Shown piece by piece: positions 7,995 through 17,852 of a stretch of 64,000 nt of DNA. The position numbers and the translations under genes were made by a program. The DNA comes from Streptomyces brevispora. Its GTDB lineage: Bacteria > Actinomycetota > Actinomycetes > Streptomycetales > Streptomycetaceae. The stretch spans positions 2,666,001-2,730,000 of the forward strand of contig NZ_VIWW01000001.1 of the NCBI RefSeq assembly GCF_007829885.1, given 5' to 3'. Position 1 is the stretch's first letter. Each line of letters begins with the position of its first letter. The notes under the pieces were generated by a model. That model was given only the letters and a program-made list of their open reading frames with translations, did no database searches and was not told the origin of the DNA.

Positions 7995-9539
7995 TCAGGT
8001 GCACTTCTTGCCGTCGCTCGGCGGGGTGCCCTCCAGGAGGTACGTGTTGATCGCCGTGTCGATGCAGTGGCTGCCGCGGCCGTACGCCGTGTGCCCGTCG
8101 CCCTGGTAGGTGAGGAGGGTCCCGGAGGAGAGCTGCCCGGCCAGGGACTTGGCCCACTTGTACGGGGTGGCCGGGTCCCGGGTGGTGCCGACCACCACGA
8201 TGGGGGCCGCGCCCTCGGCCTTGATGCGGTGCGGGGTGCCGGTGGCGCGGACCGGCCAGTAGGTGCAGTTCAGGGAGGCCCAGGCGAGCCCCTTGCCGAA
8301 GACCGGGGAGGCCTTCGCGAAGGTGGGGAGCGCCTCGGTGACCGCCTCGGCGGAGGCGAAGGCGGGCGGGAGGTCGAGGCAGTTCACGGCCGCGTTGGCG
8401 TACATCAGGTTCGCGTACGTGCCGTTGGGCTCGCGCTCGTAGTAGCTGTCCGCCAGGGCGAGCAGGCCGGAACCGTCACCCGCCCGGGCGGTGGTGAGCG
8501 CCTCCCGGAGCTGGGGCCATGCCGCCTCGTCGTACATGGCGGCGATGACCCCCGTGGTGGCGAGGGACTCGCCGAGCATGCGGGACTCACCCGTGGGGAT
8601 CGGTTTGGCGTCGAGGCCGGCGAAGAACTGCTTCAGCCTGTTCGCGGCATCGGAGGCGGACGTGGTGCCGAGCGGGCAGTCGGCCTTCTTCACGCAGTCC
8701 CCGGCGAAGGACTGGAACGCCGTATCGAACCCCGCGGTCTGGTCGCGGTTCATCTCGACCGACGGGAGCGACGGGTCCATCGCACCGTCGAGGACGAGCC
8801 GGCCGACCCGAGCGGGGAAGAGCTCGGCGTACGTCGCGCCCAGGAAGGTGCCGTACGAGGCCCCGACGTAGTTCAGCCGGTCGTCGCCGAGCAGCGCGCG
8901 CAGCATGTCCATGTCGCGTGCCGTATCGACCGTGGAGACATGCGGCAGGATCTCCCCGGAACGCTGCTCGCAGCCCGTGGCGAACTTCTCGAACGCACCG
9001 CTCAGCGCGGTGACCTCGGCGGCGTCGTCCGGCGTCTGGTCGACCTGGGTGAAGGCGTCCATCTGCGGACCGGTGAGACATTCGACGGGTTCGCTGCGCG
9101 CCACCCCGCGCGGATCGATCGCCACCATGTCGTACCGGGCCCGCACCTGGGCGGGGTAGCCGACCGCGGCGTAGCTCTGGAGATAGCCGACGGCCGATCC
9201 GCCGGGGCCGCCCGGGTTCACCAGCAGGGAGCCGATCCGCTTGCCGGGCCCGGTGGCCGTCTTCCGGGAGACGGCCAGCTTGATCTCGCCGCTGTCCGGC
9301 TTCGCGTAGTCGAGCGGCGCCTTCATCGTGGCGCACTGGAATCCGGTGACACCGCAGTCCCGCCAGCTGAGGTGCTGCGCGTAGAACGTCTGCAGCGCCG
9401 CGGGGACGGGGGACGCGGTGGCCGCCGGTCCGGACGACGAGCCGCTCGTCGTGGAACTTCCACTGCTGCAGCCGGAGATGAGCAGGCCGGCAGTGCCGAG
9501 CGCGATGGCGAGAGTGCGGAGCGGGCGCCTGGTGTCCAT
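7995..9539 (-). CDS. TAP-like alpha/beta-hydrolase lipoprotein (tripeptidyl aminopeptidase family)
   Basis: A 514-residue secreted peptidase. The start at ATG 9539 puts a lipoprotein signal (MDTRRPLRTLA..., lipobox LISGC) at the right distance. Frames from 9587 add 16 residues without a ribosome binding site. Visible: an HG-like oxyanion segment in LVNPGGPGGSA, the nucleophile elbow GASYG near residue 210, a late Asp in RDPATPY, and the C-terminal histidine DGHTAYGR typical of the TAP C-terminal domain. Cysteines in the C-terminal third may form disulfides outside the cell. It probably trims N-terminal tripeptides from extracellular peptides. It is monocistronic beside holB. Confidence 0.85.
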   Translation of the reverse strand: MDTRRPLRTLAIALGTAGLLISGCSSGSSTTSGSSSGPAATASPVPAALQTFYAQHLSWRDCGVTGFQCATMKAPLDYAKPDSGEIKLAVSRKTATGPGKRIGSLLVNPGGPGGSAVGYLQSYAAVGYPAQVRARYDMVAIDPRGVARSEPVECLTGPQMDAFTQVDQTPDDAAEVTALSGAFEKFATGCEQRSGEILPHVSTVDTARDMDMLRALLGDDRLNYVGASYGTFLGATYAELFPARVGRLVLDGAMDPSLPSVEMNRDQTAGFDTAFQSFAGDCVKKADCPLGTTSASDAANRLKQFFAGLDAKPIPTGESRMLGESLATTGVIAAMYDEAAWPQLREALTTARAGDGSGLLALADSYYEREPNGTYANLMYANAAVNCLDLPPAFASAEAVTEALPTFAKASPVFGKGLAWASLNCTYWPVRATGTPHRIKAEGAAPIVVVGTTRDPATPYKWAKSLAGQLSSGTLLTYQGDGHTAYGRGSHCIDTAINTYLLEGTPPSDGKKCT

Positions 9540-9599
9540 GTCCGGAGCGTAGCCGCCGGGTGACGACTGGCCCGATTCCCTGCTCATTCGGGTGATTCG

Positions 9600-9745
9600 G
9601 TGGCGGTCGCTGGACCGCAGTGGTCACTGGACCGTGATGGTCACTGCGCCGCGGTGGCTGCTGGGCCGCGGTGCCCGCTGGGCCGCAATGGCCGCTGGGC
9701 CGCGGTGGTCACTGCGCCGCATTGGCCGCAATAGCCGCTGGGCTG
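9600..9745 (-). repeat. degenerate 17-bp tandem array downstream of holB
   Basis: About seven to eight imperfect copies of a unit near CTGGGCCGCGGTGGCCG fill the gap between the holB stop (9752) and the peptidase gene. The array begins a few bases after the holB stop. No hairpin terminator was seen. Confidence 0.6.
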
Positions 9746-9751
9746 TTGTCG

Positions 9752-10957
9752 TCAGCCCGCGCGCAGCGCCATCGTCATGGCCTCCACCGCGAGCAGCGGG
9801 GCCACGTTACGATCCAGCGCCCGGCGGCAGGCGATCACTGCCTCGATCCGGCGCAGAGTCCCCTCGGGTGTGGACGAGCGGACAACGCGGTCGAGGGAGT
9901 CCTGCGCGTCGACATTGGCGATGGCGATCCGCGAGCCCAGCTGAAGGGCGAGCACATCACGGTAGAAGCCGGTCAGTTCGGTGAGCGCCAGATCAAGGCT
10001 GTCGCGCTGCGTACGGGTCTTGCGGCGCTTCTGCTTGTCCTCCAGCTCCTTCATCACCCCGGCCGTGCCCCGCGGCATCCGGCCACCGGCGGACGCGCCG
10101 AGCGCCGCCTTCATGTCTTCCGTCTCCTTGACGTCCACGTCCTCGGAGACCTGCTTCGCGTCGTCGGTGGCGGTGTCGATCAGCTCCTGCGCGGCCTTGA
10201 GACAGCCGCCGATGTCCTCCACGCGCAGCGGCAGTTTGAGGACCGCCGCTCGACGGGAACGGGCCCGCTCGTCCGTGGCGAGGCGCCGGGCCCTGCCGAT
10301 GTGTCCCTGGGTGGCGCGGGCCGCGGACGCGGCCCGCTCCGGGTCGATGCCGTCGCGCCGGATCAGGACGTCGGCGACCGCGTCGACCGACGGGGTGCGC
10401 AGCGTGAGGTGACGGCAGCGGGAACGGATCGTGGGCAGCACGTCTTCGAGTGAGGGCGCGCAGAGCAGCCACACGGTACGGGGCGCGGGCTCCTCGATCG
10501 CTTTCAGCAGGACGTTGCCCGCGCCTTCGGTGAGGCGGTCGGCGTCCTCCATGACGATGACCTGCCAGCGTCCGACGGCCGGCGAGAGCTGGGCGCGGCG
10601 GACCAGCTCGCGGGTCTCCTTCACACCGATGGAGAGCAGGTCGGTGCGGATCACGTCGACATCGGCGTGTGTGCCGATGAGGCTGGTGTGGCAGCCGTCG
10701 CAGAAACCGCAGCCCGGCGCCCCGCCCAGGGCGCGGTCCGGGCTGGTGCACTGCAGGGCGGCGGCGAAGGCCCGGGCGGCGGTGGACCGTCCGGAGCCCG
10801 GCGGGCCGGTGAACAGCCAGGCATGGGTCATCTTCGAGCCGGACGGCACCGGCTCTCGCGCCGCGATGGCGGAGACCAGCACGTCGGCGTCCCGGGCGGC
10901 GGCGCCGAGCTGCTCCTGCACCCGGTCCTGGCCGACCAGGTCGTCCCATACGGACAT
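9752..10957 (-). CDS. holB: DNA polymerase III subunit delta'
   Basis: A 401-residue clamp-loader subunit. Seen: MSVWDDLVGQ start typical of actinobacterial HolB, a P-loop in which the lysine is replaced (TGPPGSGRSTAAR), a zinc module (C..CGFCDGC near 85-100), sensor-like DADRLTEGAGNVLLK (EDADRL box), and EEPAPRTVWLL. It works in the DnaX complex that opens the beta clamp. The altered P-loop fits a delta' subunit, which need not hydrolyse ATP. The C-terminal domain is longer than in E. coli (about 330), as usual in actinobacteria. It lies directly downstream of tmk with a 315-bp repeat-rich gap. Confidence 0.93.
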   Translation of the reverse strand: MSVWDDLVGQDRVQEQLGAAARDADVLVSAIAAREPVPSGSKMTHAWLFTGPPGSGRSTAARAFAAALQCTSPDRALGGAPGCGFCDGCHTSLIGTHADVDVIRTDLLSIGVKETRELVRRAQLSPAVGRWQVIVMEDADRLTEGAGNVLLKAIEEPAPRTVWLLCAPSLEDVLPTIRSRCRHLTLRTPSVDAVADVLIRRDGIDPERAASAARATQGHIGRARRLATDERARSRRAAVLKLPLRVEDIGGCLKAAQELIDTATDDAKQVSEDVDVKETEDMKAALGASAGGRMPRGTAGVMKELEDKQKRRKTRTQRDSLDLALTELTGFYRDVLALQLGSRIAIANVDAQDSLDRVVRSSTPEGTLRRIEAVIACRRALDRNVAPLLAVEAMTMALRAG

Positions 10958-11017
10958 GGGTCACCGCCCTTCCGGTGGTGTGCGGCCGCGCTGCCCTCCC
11001 GTGGAACGGCTGCGCGG

Positions 11018-11175
11018 CCCTGCGTGGCTCTCGTCATGGCTCTCGTCAGGGCTCTCGCCATGACGCTCGCCGTGACTGTCGTCAATCCGGGGTCGATCCA
11101 TGATCAATCCATGGTCGATCCAGGGATCCGGCATCGATCCTGCTTCTCGTCGATCCGGCGTCGATCCGGCTTCCC
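11018..11175 (-). repeat. short direct repeats between tmk and holB
   Basis: The 315-bp gap holds four variants of a 12-base unit near GGCTCTCGTCAT (11026-11075). Then come repeated GATCCATG/TCGATCC words up to 11175. No coding frame or clear promoter was recognised. Confidence 0.5.
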
Positions 11176-11228
11176 ATTGTGGGGGACGGGTCTGACAATC
11201 CCGGCAGACCGCCGGACCGGCAGGCGCC

Positions 11229-11262
11229 AGAGGGAGTCCCGGGGCGCCCCAGGACTCCCTCT
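11229..11262 (-). terminator. hairpin downstream of tmk
   Basis: AGAGGGAGTCC (11229-11239) pairs perfectly with GGACTCCCTCT (11252-11262) across a GC-rich 12-base loop. It starts 10 bases after the tmk stop. There is no U-tract, as is common in Streptomyces. Confidence 0.75.
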
Positions 11263-11272
11263 GCGTACCGGA

Positions 11273-14200
11273 TCAGCGGCGCGGGCGACGTCCCCGGCCC
11301 GTGGGTGCGGGGCCCTCGTCGTCGTGGTCGCCGAGCAGTTCGTCCGCCAGCGTCGGCAGATCGTCCAGCGGGGTCTCCTCCGCCCAGTCGGGGCGGGGCC
11401 GCCGGGACGACCGGCCGGAGCGCTCCTGCTGGTCCGAGGCCGGCGGCTGGGGCGCATGCGGGTCGGTGACCTGCGGGAGCTCGCGGGTGCGCTCGTTCTC
11501 GCGCTCCGGTACGGAGCCGCCCGGGCGCTCGTCCCGGAAGATGCCCCGCGGTACCCGGCCTGCCGGATCGGCGTCCCGCACGGATTCGCGTCCCGCGTCC
11601 GGTACCGACGGAAGCACCGTCGTCTCGTCCATGTCACCTGTCGCGTCCCGCCCACCCGAGCGCTCGGACGGGTCGGTGACCTTCGGGATCATCGACGTCT
11701 CGGCCTCGTCGGAGGGCCAGGGCGCGGGCGAGGAACGGAACCGGGAACCGGTGGCACCGGACGGCGGCTCCACCGGGGAAGGCACCGGCTGAGTGATCTC
11801 GTTCGGGTTGACGATCGGGGTCGGCACCGTCAGCTCGTTGTCCGGCACGGACGCCCCGGACGGCGAGGACGACCCGGACGACGAGGACGACCCGGACGAC
11901 TGGGACGGCGAGGACGACGAGGACGACCCGGATGCCCGGGAAGCCCTCGCAGCGGCCTCGGCCTCCGCCGCTTCCGCCTCGGCCGCTTCCGCCTCGGCCG
12001 CAGCAGCCTCCGCACGCGCGGTCTCCGCCGCGGCAGCCGCCTCCGCCTCGGCCTGACGGCGTGCCGCCTCGGCCCTCAGCAGCGCCTCCTCAGCCTTGCG
12101 CTGCTTCTCAAGCCGCCGCTCCTCGGCCTCCTGGCGCAGCCGCGCCTCCTCCGCGGCCTGGCGGCGCAACCGTGCCTGCTCGACCTCGCGGGCCGCTTCC
12201 TCGGCCTCCAGCCGGGCCCGCTCCTCCTCCGCGATGCGGCGGGCCTCCTCGGCGCGCTGCCGGGCCTCCTCCGCCTCGCGTTCGGCCTCACGCCGGCGTG
12301 CTTCCTCCAGCTCGCGGCGCTTGCGCTCCTCCTCCTCGGCGCGGAGCTTGGCGAGCTGTTCCTGCCGCTCGCGCTCCAGGCGCTCCTCCTCGGCCTTGCG
12401 CGCCGCCTCCTCCTCGGCGAGGCGCCTGGCCTCCGCCTCGGCGGCCCTGCGTGCCTCTTCCAGGGCCTTGACCTCGGCCTCGGAGAGCGGAAGGAGCTGG
12501 TCGAGCCGGTGCCGTACGACCGTGGTGATCGACTCCGGGTCCTGGCCGGCGTCCACCACCAGATAGCGCGTCGGGTCGGCCGCGGCCAGTGTCAGGAAGC
12601 CGGACCGCACCCGGGCGTGGAACTCGGGTGGCTCGGACTCCAGCCGGTCGGGCGCCTCCGTGAACCGTTCCCGCGCGGTCTCCGGATCGACGTCCAGAAG
12701 CACCGTCAGATGCGGTACGAGGCCGCTCGTCGCCCACCGCGAGATCCTGGCGATCTCGGTCGGCGCGAGATCACGGCCCGCACCCTGGTACGCGACGGAC
12801 GAGTCGATGTACCGGTCGGAGATGACGATCGCGCCGCGCTCAAGCGCCGGACGCACGACCGAGTCGACGTGCTCGGCACGGTCCGCGGCGTACAGCAGCG
12901 CCTCCGCGCGGTTGGAGAGCCCGGCCGACGACACGTCGAGCAGGATCGACCGCAGTCGTTTGCCGACGGGCGTGGCCCCCGGCTCCCGGGTGACGACGAC
13001 CTCGTGGCCCTTGGCCCGGATCCACTCGGCGAGCGCCTCGACCTGGGTGGACTTGCCGGCTCCGTCGCCGCCCTCCAGGGCGAGGAAGAAGCCGGTCGCG
13101 GCCGGTGCCACGGCCGGCTCGCCGCCGCGCAGCGCCTCGCGCAGATCACGGCGCAGCGGCACTCCGGCACGGTCGTCCGTCTTCGCGAGCACGACCGCGG
13201 CGACCGGCAGCAGCAGAGCACCGGTCAGCATCAAGGCGAAAGCGGCACCGCCGTGCGCGAAGACGAAGTCCCCGGCAGTCAGTCGCTGCGTACCGATGGC
13301 GGCGGCCAGCAGCGGTCCTCCGACCGCGCCGAGCGCGATCAGGACCCGGACGACGGCCTGGAGGTGTTCGGTGGTCCGGGCCCGACGGAATTCCTCGGAC
13401 TCCTGGTCGACGAGGACATGGCCGGTGTTCGCGGCGACGCCCGCCGCGTATCCGGCGAGCACGGTGATCAGCAGGACGGTCGCCGTGTCCGGCACCAGGC
13501 CCATCAGCAGGAGCGCGACTCCGGTGACGGCGGTGGCCAGGGACAGCAGCCGCCGCCGCGACAGGGTCGGCAGCACCTTGCCGGCGGTGCGGATACCGAT
13601 ACCCGTGCCGCCGGTCAGCGCGAGGATCAGCAGCGCGAGGGTCGCGGGACCGCCGCCCAGGTCGATGGCGTGCAGCACGGCGACGGCGCCCGCGGCGGCG
13701 ATCGCTCCGGCGACAGCGGCGCAGGTGCCGACGATCAGCGGGGCCGCACCGGTGCGGCCCTTGTCCGGCCCGCTGCCGGTTGACGGCCGGCGCAGCCCCT
13801 CCAGGGGCGAGCGCGGCCGGGGCGTGGCCGAACCGGGCAGTTCCAGGAAGTACAGGGTGGAGATGGAGGCGGAGAACAGCCCGGCCGCGACGTACGAGCC
13901 GAGGGCCGCCTGGTGGAAGGAGAACCACTGCAGGCCCGAGCCCAGCAGGTTCCCGATCAGCGTGGCGACCAGCAGTACGGCGGCGGCGACCGGGAGGACG
14001 GCGAAGTCGGTGCGCAGGGAGAGCCGGCGCAGTGCGTCGAGGTGGTCCGGCAGCGGGCGGACCGCGGCGCCCTCGATGGGCGGGGCGGGCAGCAGCGCGG
14101 GGGCGGCGCCCTCCTTGGCGACCCGCCACAGGCGTTCGCCCGCGCCGGTGACGAAGACGGTGATCAGGATCATCATGAGTGCCCTGCCGGGCATCCAGTC

Positions 14201-14611
14201 GATCCACAGGGGTGCGACGACCAGCAGCGCGAGCCGCAGCCCGTCCGCCCCGATCATCAGCCACCGCCGGTCGATCGGCCCGCCCGGCGCCGTCAGGGTC
14301 GTCAACGGCCCCAGGAGTACGGCTCCGAAGAGGAAGGTGGAAATAATCCGGGCACCGAACACGGCGGCGACGGCGAAGGCCGCCCCGCGGTATCCGGATC
14401 CGAATGAGCCCTCAAGGACCGCCGCTTGCAGCGACAGCAGCACCAGCACGAGAAGGGCGAGTGCATCGCCGATACCACCGACGAGCTGCGCGCTCCACAA
14501 CCGCCTCAGCGGGGGAATACGCAACAGGGCTCGTACGGCGCGCTCGCGTGAGTCTGCGGCAAGTGTGTCGGAGGTGGGGCTCACGACCGTTGGCTGCTCG
14601 GCTCGCGTCAT
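11273..14611 (-). CDS. tmk: thymidylate kinase with N-terminal MFS-like membrane domain
   Basis: A 1112-residue fusion. Residues about 30-490 are an MFS-like domain with ten to twelve hydrophobic helices. Residues about 507-705 are dTMP kinase: P-loop EGGDGAGKST (514-523), TREPG, SDRYIDSSVAYQG (DRY motif), LLDVDPETARER. Residues about 710-890 are a highly charged Glu/Arg/Ala coiled coil. The last 220 are Pro/Ser/Asp-rich and probably disordered. The kinase phosphorylates dTMP to dTDP for DNA synthesis. Normal bacterial Tmk is about 210 residues; this long form is known from Streptomyces. The membrane part may anchor dTTP synthesis near the replisome, which is inference. holB follows. Confidence 0.93.
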   Translation of the reverse strand: MTRAEQPTVVSPTSDTLAADSRERAVRALLRIPPLRRLWSAQLVGGIGDALALLVLVLLSLQAAVLEGSFGSGYRGAAFAVAAVFGARIISTFLFGAVLLGPLTTLTAPGGPIDRRWLMIGADGLRLALLVVAPLWIDWMPGRALMMILITVFVTGAGERLWRVAKEGAAPALLPAPPIEGAAVRPLPDHLDALRRLSLRTDFAVLPVAAAVLLVATLIGNLLGSGLQWFSFHQAALGSYVAAGLFSASISTLYFLELPGSATPRPRSPLEGLRRPSTGSGPDKGRTGAAPLIVGTCAAVAGAIAAAGAVAVLHAIDLGGGPATLALLILALTGGTGIGIRTAGKVLPTLSRRRLLSLATAVTGVALLLMGLVPDTATVLLITVLAGYAAGVAANTGHVLVDQESEEFRRARTTEHLQAVVRVLIALGAVGGPLLAAAIGTQRLTAGDFVFAHGGAAFALMLTGALLLPVAAVVLAKTDDRAGVPLRRDLREALRGGEPAVAPAATGFFLALEGGDGAGKSTQVEALAEWIRAKGHEVVVTREPGATPVGKRLRSILLDVSSAGLSNRAEALLYAADRAEHVDSVVRPALERGAIVISDRYIDSSVAYQGAGRDLAPTEIARISRWATSGLVPHLTVLLDVDPETARERFTEAPDRLESEPPEFHARVRSGFLTLAAADPTRYLVVDAGQDPESITTVVRHRLDQLLPLSEAEVKALEEARRAAEAEARRLAEEEAARKAEEERLERERQEQLAKLRAEEEERKRRELEEARRREAEREAEEARQRAEEARRIAEEERARLEAEEAAREVEQARLRRQAAEEARLRQEAEERRLEKQRKAEEALLRAEAARRQAEAEAAAAAETARAEAAAAEAEAAEAEAAEAEAAARASRASGSSSSSSPSQSSGSSSSSGSSSPSGASVPDNELTVPTPIVNPNEITQPVPSPVEPPSGATGSRFRSSPAPWPSDEAETSMIPKVTDPSERSGGRDATGDMDETTVLPSVPDAGRESVRDADPAGRVPRGIFRDERPGGSVPERENERTRELPQVTDPHAPQPPASDQQERSGRSSRRPRPDWAEETPLDDLPTLADELLGDHDDEGPAPTGRGRRPRR

Positions 14612-14833
14612 CCGCCCAGCCTATCGGGAGCAGACCGGTACCCGGGGGCCGCGTCCGAACATACGACCGTCAGGACCCCACCCCGCGTACGTCCCGGACC
14701 TTCCGGCTCCCGCCCGGCACCCACCCGCCGAGCTCCGGCGACATCGGCAGGTCCCGCTCCGGCCCGTTGGCCCATTCCGGCTATTCCGGCCTGTCTCGGC
14801 CATTGCAGCAGCCACCCCACCTGCCCAGCCGAA

Positions 14834-14917
14834 CCACAGAACCCACAGAACCCACCAGACCCACAGAACTCACCAAACCCACCAAACCCACCAAACCCAC
14901 TGAACCCACCGAACCGC
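14834..14917. repeat. CCCACCAAA-type microsatellite between topA and tmk
   Basis: A run of about nine degenerate 9-base units (ACCCACCAA, ACCCACAGA) makes an oddly purine/pyrimidine-biased stretch. It lies in the 380-bp gap between topA and tmk, upstream of the tmk start, and could form part of its promoter region. Confidence 0.6.
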
Positions 14918-14926
14918 ACAAACGCC

Positions 14927-14960
14927 GGACGGGCCGGGGAGACACCTCCCCGGCCCGTCC
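14927..14960 (-). terminator. topA terminator hairpin
   Basis: GGACGGGCCGGGGAG (14927-14941) pairs perfectly over 15 bp with CTCCCCGGCCCGTCC (14946-14960) around an ACAC loop. It lies 33 bases after the topA stop. Confidence 0.88.
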
Positions 14961-14993
14961 AAAGCCCGTCCGACGTTCAGAAACCCCGTGAGG

Positions 14994-17852
14994 TCACTCC
15001 TCCGTCGACACCGCGGAAGCGGCCTTCTTGTCCGTGGTCTTCTTGGCCGCCGCCGTCGTCTTCTTGGCCGTCGTCTTCTTCGCCACCGTCTTCTTCGCCG
15101 CGGCCGCCTTCTTCGCCGGCGCCTTCTTCGCGGTCGCCTTCTTGGCCGGGGCCTTCTTCGCCGTCTTCTTCTTGGCGGGACCCTTGGCACGCTTCTCGGC
15201 GAGCAGCTCGTAGCCGCGCTCCGGCGTGATCTCCTCGACGCTGTCGTCGGACCTCAGCGTCGCGTTCGTCTCGCCGTCGGTGACGTACGCGCCGAAGCGG
15301 CCGTCCTTCACGACCACCGGCGCCCCGCTCACCGGGTCCGTGCCCAGTTCCTTCAGCGGCGGCTTGGCTGCGGCCCGGCCGCGCTGCTTCGGCTGGGCAT
15401 AGATCGCCAGCGCCTCTTCGAGCGTGATGTCGAAGAGCTGGTCCTCGGAGGTGAGCGACCGCGAGTCGGTGCCCTTCTTCAGGTACGGGCCGTAGCGGCC
15501 GTTCTGCGCGGTGATCTCGACACCCTCGGCGTCCTCGCCGACGACGCGCGGCAGCGACATCAGCTTCAGCGCGTCGGCCAGCGTCACCGTGTCCAGCGAC
15601 ATCGACTTGAAGAGCGAGGCGGTCCGCGGCTTCACCGCGTTCTTGCCGGTCTTCGGGGTGCCCTCGGGCAGCACCTCGGTGACGTACGGACCGTAGCGCC
15701 CGTCCTTGGCGATGATCTGGTTCCCGCTGACCGGGTCCGCACCGAGTTCGAAGTCGCCGCTCGGCTTGGCCAGCAGCTCCTCCGCGTACTCGACGGACAG
15801 CTCGTCGGGCGCCAGGTCCTCGGGGACGTCCGCGCGCTGGTGGCCCTCGGAGTCCTTCTCGCCGCGCTCGATGTACGGGCCGTACCGGCCGACCCGGAGC
15901 TTGATGTCGTTGCCGACGGGGAACGAGGAGATCTCCCGGGCGTCGATGGCGCCGAGATCGGTGACGAGCTCCTTGAGCCCGCCGAGGTGGTCGCCGTCGC
16001 CGTTGCCCGCGTCGGAGGCCTTTCCGGCACCGGCCGTGTCGTCACCGGCGGCCGCACCGAAGTAGAAGCGCTTCAGCCACGGCACGGACTTGGCCTCACC
16101 GCGTGCGATGCGGTCGAGGTCGTCCTCCATGCGTGCCGTGAAGTCGTAGTCCACGAGCCGGCCGAAGTGCTTCTCCAGCAGGTTGACCACGGCGAACGAG
16201 AGGAACGACGGAACGAGCGCCGTGCCCTTCTTGAAGACGTAGCCGCGGTCCAGGATCGTCCCGATGATCGAGGCGTACGTCGACGGGCGGCCGATCTCGC
16301 GCTCTTCGAGCTCCTTGACCAGCGAGGCCTCGGTATAACGGGCCGGCGGCTTGGTCGCGTGGCCGTCGACCGAGAGCTCGTCGGCGGACAGCGCGTCGCC
16401 CTCCGCGACCTGCGGCAGCCTGCGCTCACGGTCGTCGAGCTCGGCGTTCGGGTCATCAGCACCCTCGACGTACGCCTTCATGAAGCCGTGGAAGGTGATC
16501 GTCTTGCCGGACGCGGAGAACTCGGCGTCCCGGCCGTCACTCGCCCGGCCGCCGATCTTGACGGTGACGGAGTTCCCGACCGCGTCCTTCATCTGGGAGG
16601 CGACGGTCCGCTTCCAGATCAGCTCGTAGAGCCGGAACTGGTCGCCGGTGAGGCCGGTCTCGGCCGGAGTGCGGAAGCGGTCCCCGGACGGGCGGATCGC
16701 CTCGTGCGCCTCCTGCGCGTTCTTGACCTTGCCCGCGTACGTGCGCGGCTTGTCCGGCAGGTAGTTCGCACCGTACAACTGCGTGACCTGGGCACGGGCC
16801 GCGGAGATCGCGGTGTCCGAGAGGGTCGTGGAGTCGGTACGCATATAGGTGATGAAGCCGTTCTCGTACAGCTTCTGCGCGACCTGCATGGTGGCCTTGG
16901 CCCCGAAGCCCAGTTTCCGGCTCGCCTCCTGCTGGAGGGTCGTCGTACGGAAGGGCGCGTACGGGGAACGGCGGTACGGCTTCGACTCGACGGACCGCAC
17001 GGCGAACGAGGAGTCGGCGAGCGCGGCGGCCAGGGCGCGGGCGTTCGTCTCGTCCAGGTGCAGCGTCTGACCGGAGGCGGACTTGAGCTGCCCGTCCGGA
17101 CCGAAGTCGCGGCCCTGGGCGATGCGGCGCCCGTCGACCGCGCTGAGGCGGGCGGTGAGCGTCGAGGGATCGGAGGCGTCACCGGCGCGGCCGGTGGCGA
17201 ACGCGCCGGTCAGGTCCCAGTACTCGGCGGAACGGAACGCGATGCGCTCGCGCTCCCGCTCGACGACGAGGCGGGTGGCGACGGACTGGACACGGCCCGC
17301 GGAGAGCCGCGGCATGACCTTCTTCCACAGAACCGGCGAGACCTCGTAGCCGTAGAGGCGGTCGAGGATTCGGCGGGTCTCCTGGGCGTCGACCATGCGC
17401 TGGTTGAGCTCGCGCGGGTTGGCGACGGCGGCCCGGATCGCATCCTTGGTGATCTCGTGGAAGACCATCCGGTGGACCGGGACCTTGGGCTTGAGCACTT
17501 CCTGCAGGTGCCACGCGATGGCTTCGCCCTCGCGGTCCTCATCGGTGGCGAGGAAGAGTTCGTCGGACTCGGCCAGCAGCTGCTTGAGCTTCCTGACCTG
17601 GGCCTTCTTGTCGGCGTTGACGACATAGATGGGCTGGAAGTCGTTATCGACGTCGACGCCGAGGCGGCGCACCTCGCCGGTGTACTCGTCCGGCACCTCC
17701 GCGGCACCGTTCGGGAGGTCGCGGATGTGCCCGACGCTCGCCTCGACGACGTATCCGGGGCCGAGATAGCCCTTGATCGTCTTCGCCTTGGCAGGCGACT
17801 CGACGATGACGAGTCGGCGGCCGCCCTGTGCGGTCTCGCTGGTCGGGGACAA
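14994..17852 (-). CDS. topA: DNA topoisomerase I
   Basis: A 952-residue type IA topoisomerase that relaxes negative supercoils. TTG 17852 is chosen because GGAGAGAAG precedes it and the protein then begins at SPTSETAQGGRRLVIVESPAKAKTIKG; the open frame extends to 17945. Seen: TOPRIM motifs (VESPAKAKT, DEDREGEAIAWHL), active-site region GFITYMRTDST with the catalytic Tyr, and four to five C-terminal repeats (GRYGPYxxx). A final 60-residue Lys/Ala tail (KKAPAKKATAKK) resembles histone H1 and in actinobacteria aids processivity. The gene is monocistronic with a strong terminator. Confidence 0.95.
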   Translation of the reverse strand: MSPTSETAQGGRRLVIVESPAKAKTIKGYLGPGYVVEASVGHIRDLPNGAAEVPDEYTGEVRRLGVDVDNDFQPIYVVNADKKAQVRKLKQLLAESDELFLATDEDREGEAIAWHLQEVLKPKVPVHRMVFHEITKDAIRAAVANPRELNQRMVDAQETRRILDRLYGYEVSPVLWKKVMPRLSAGRVQSVATRLVVERERERIAFRSAEYWDLTGAFATGRAGDASDPSTLTARLSAVDGRRIAQGRDFGPDGQLKSASGQTLHLDETNARALAAALADSSFAVRSVESKPYRRSPYAPFRTTTLQQEASRKLGFGAKATMQVAQKLYENGFITYMRTDSTTLSDTAISAARAQVTQLYGANYLPDKPRTYAGKVKNAQEAHEAIRPSGDRFRTPAETGLTGDQFRLYELIWKRTVASQMKDAVGNSVTVKIGGRASDGRDAEFSASGKTITFHGFMKAYVEGADDPNAELDDRERRLPQVAEGDALSADELSVDGHATKPPARYTEASLVKELEEREIGRPSTYASIIGTILDRGYVFKKGTALVPSFLSFAVVNLLEKHFGRLVDYDFTARMEDDLDRIARGEAKSVPWLKRFYFGAAAGDDTAGAGKASDAGNGDGDHLGGLKELVTDLGAIDAREISSFPVGNDIKLRVGRYGPYIERGEKDSEGHQRADVPEDLAPDELSVEYAEELLAKPSGDFELGADPVSGNQIIAKDGRYGPYVTEVLPEGTPKTGKNAVKPRTASLFKSMSLDTVTLADALKLMSLPRVVGEDAEGVEITAQNGRYGPYLKKGTDSRSLTSEDQLFDITLEEALAIYAQPKQRGRAAAKPPLKELGTDPVSGAPVVVKDGRFGAYVTDGETNATLRSDDSVEEITPERGYELLAEKRAKGPAKKKTAKKAPAKKATAKKAPAKKAAAAKKTVAKKTTAKKTTAAAKKTTDKKAASAVSTEE

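Noticed and set aside
10667-13783. 1038-codon plus-strand frame over tmk
   Set aside because: It is antisense to the certain tmk gene; the repetitive Arg/Leu/Gly composition reflects the coiled-coil codons read backwards.
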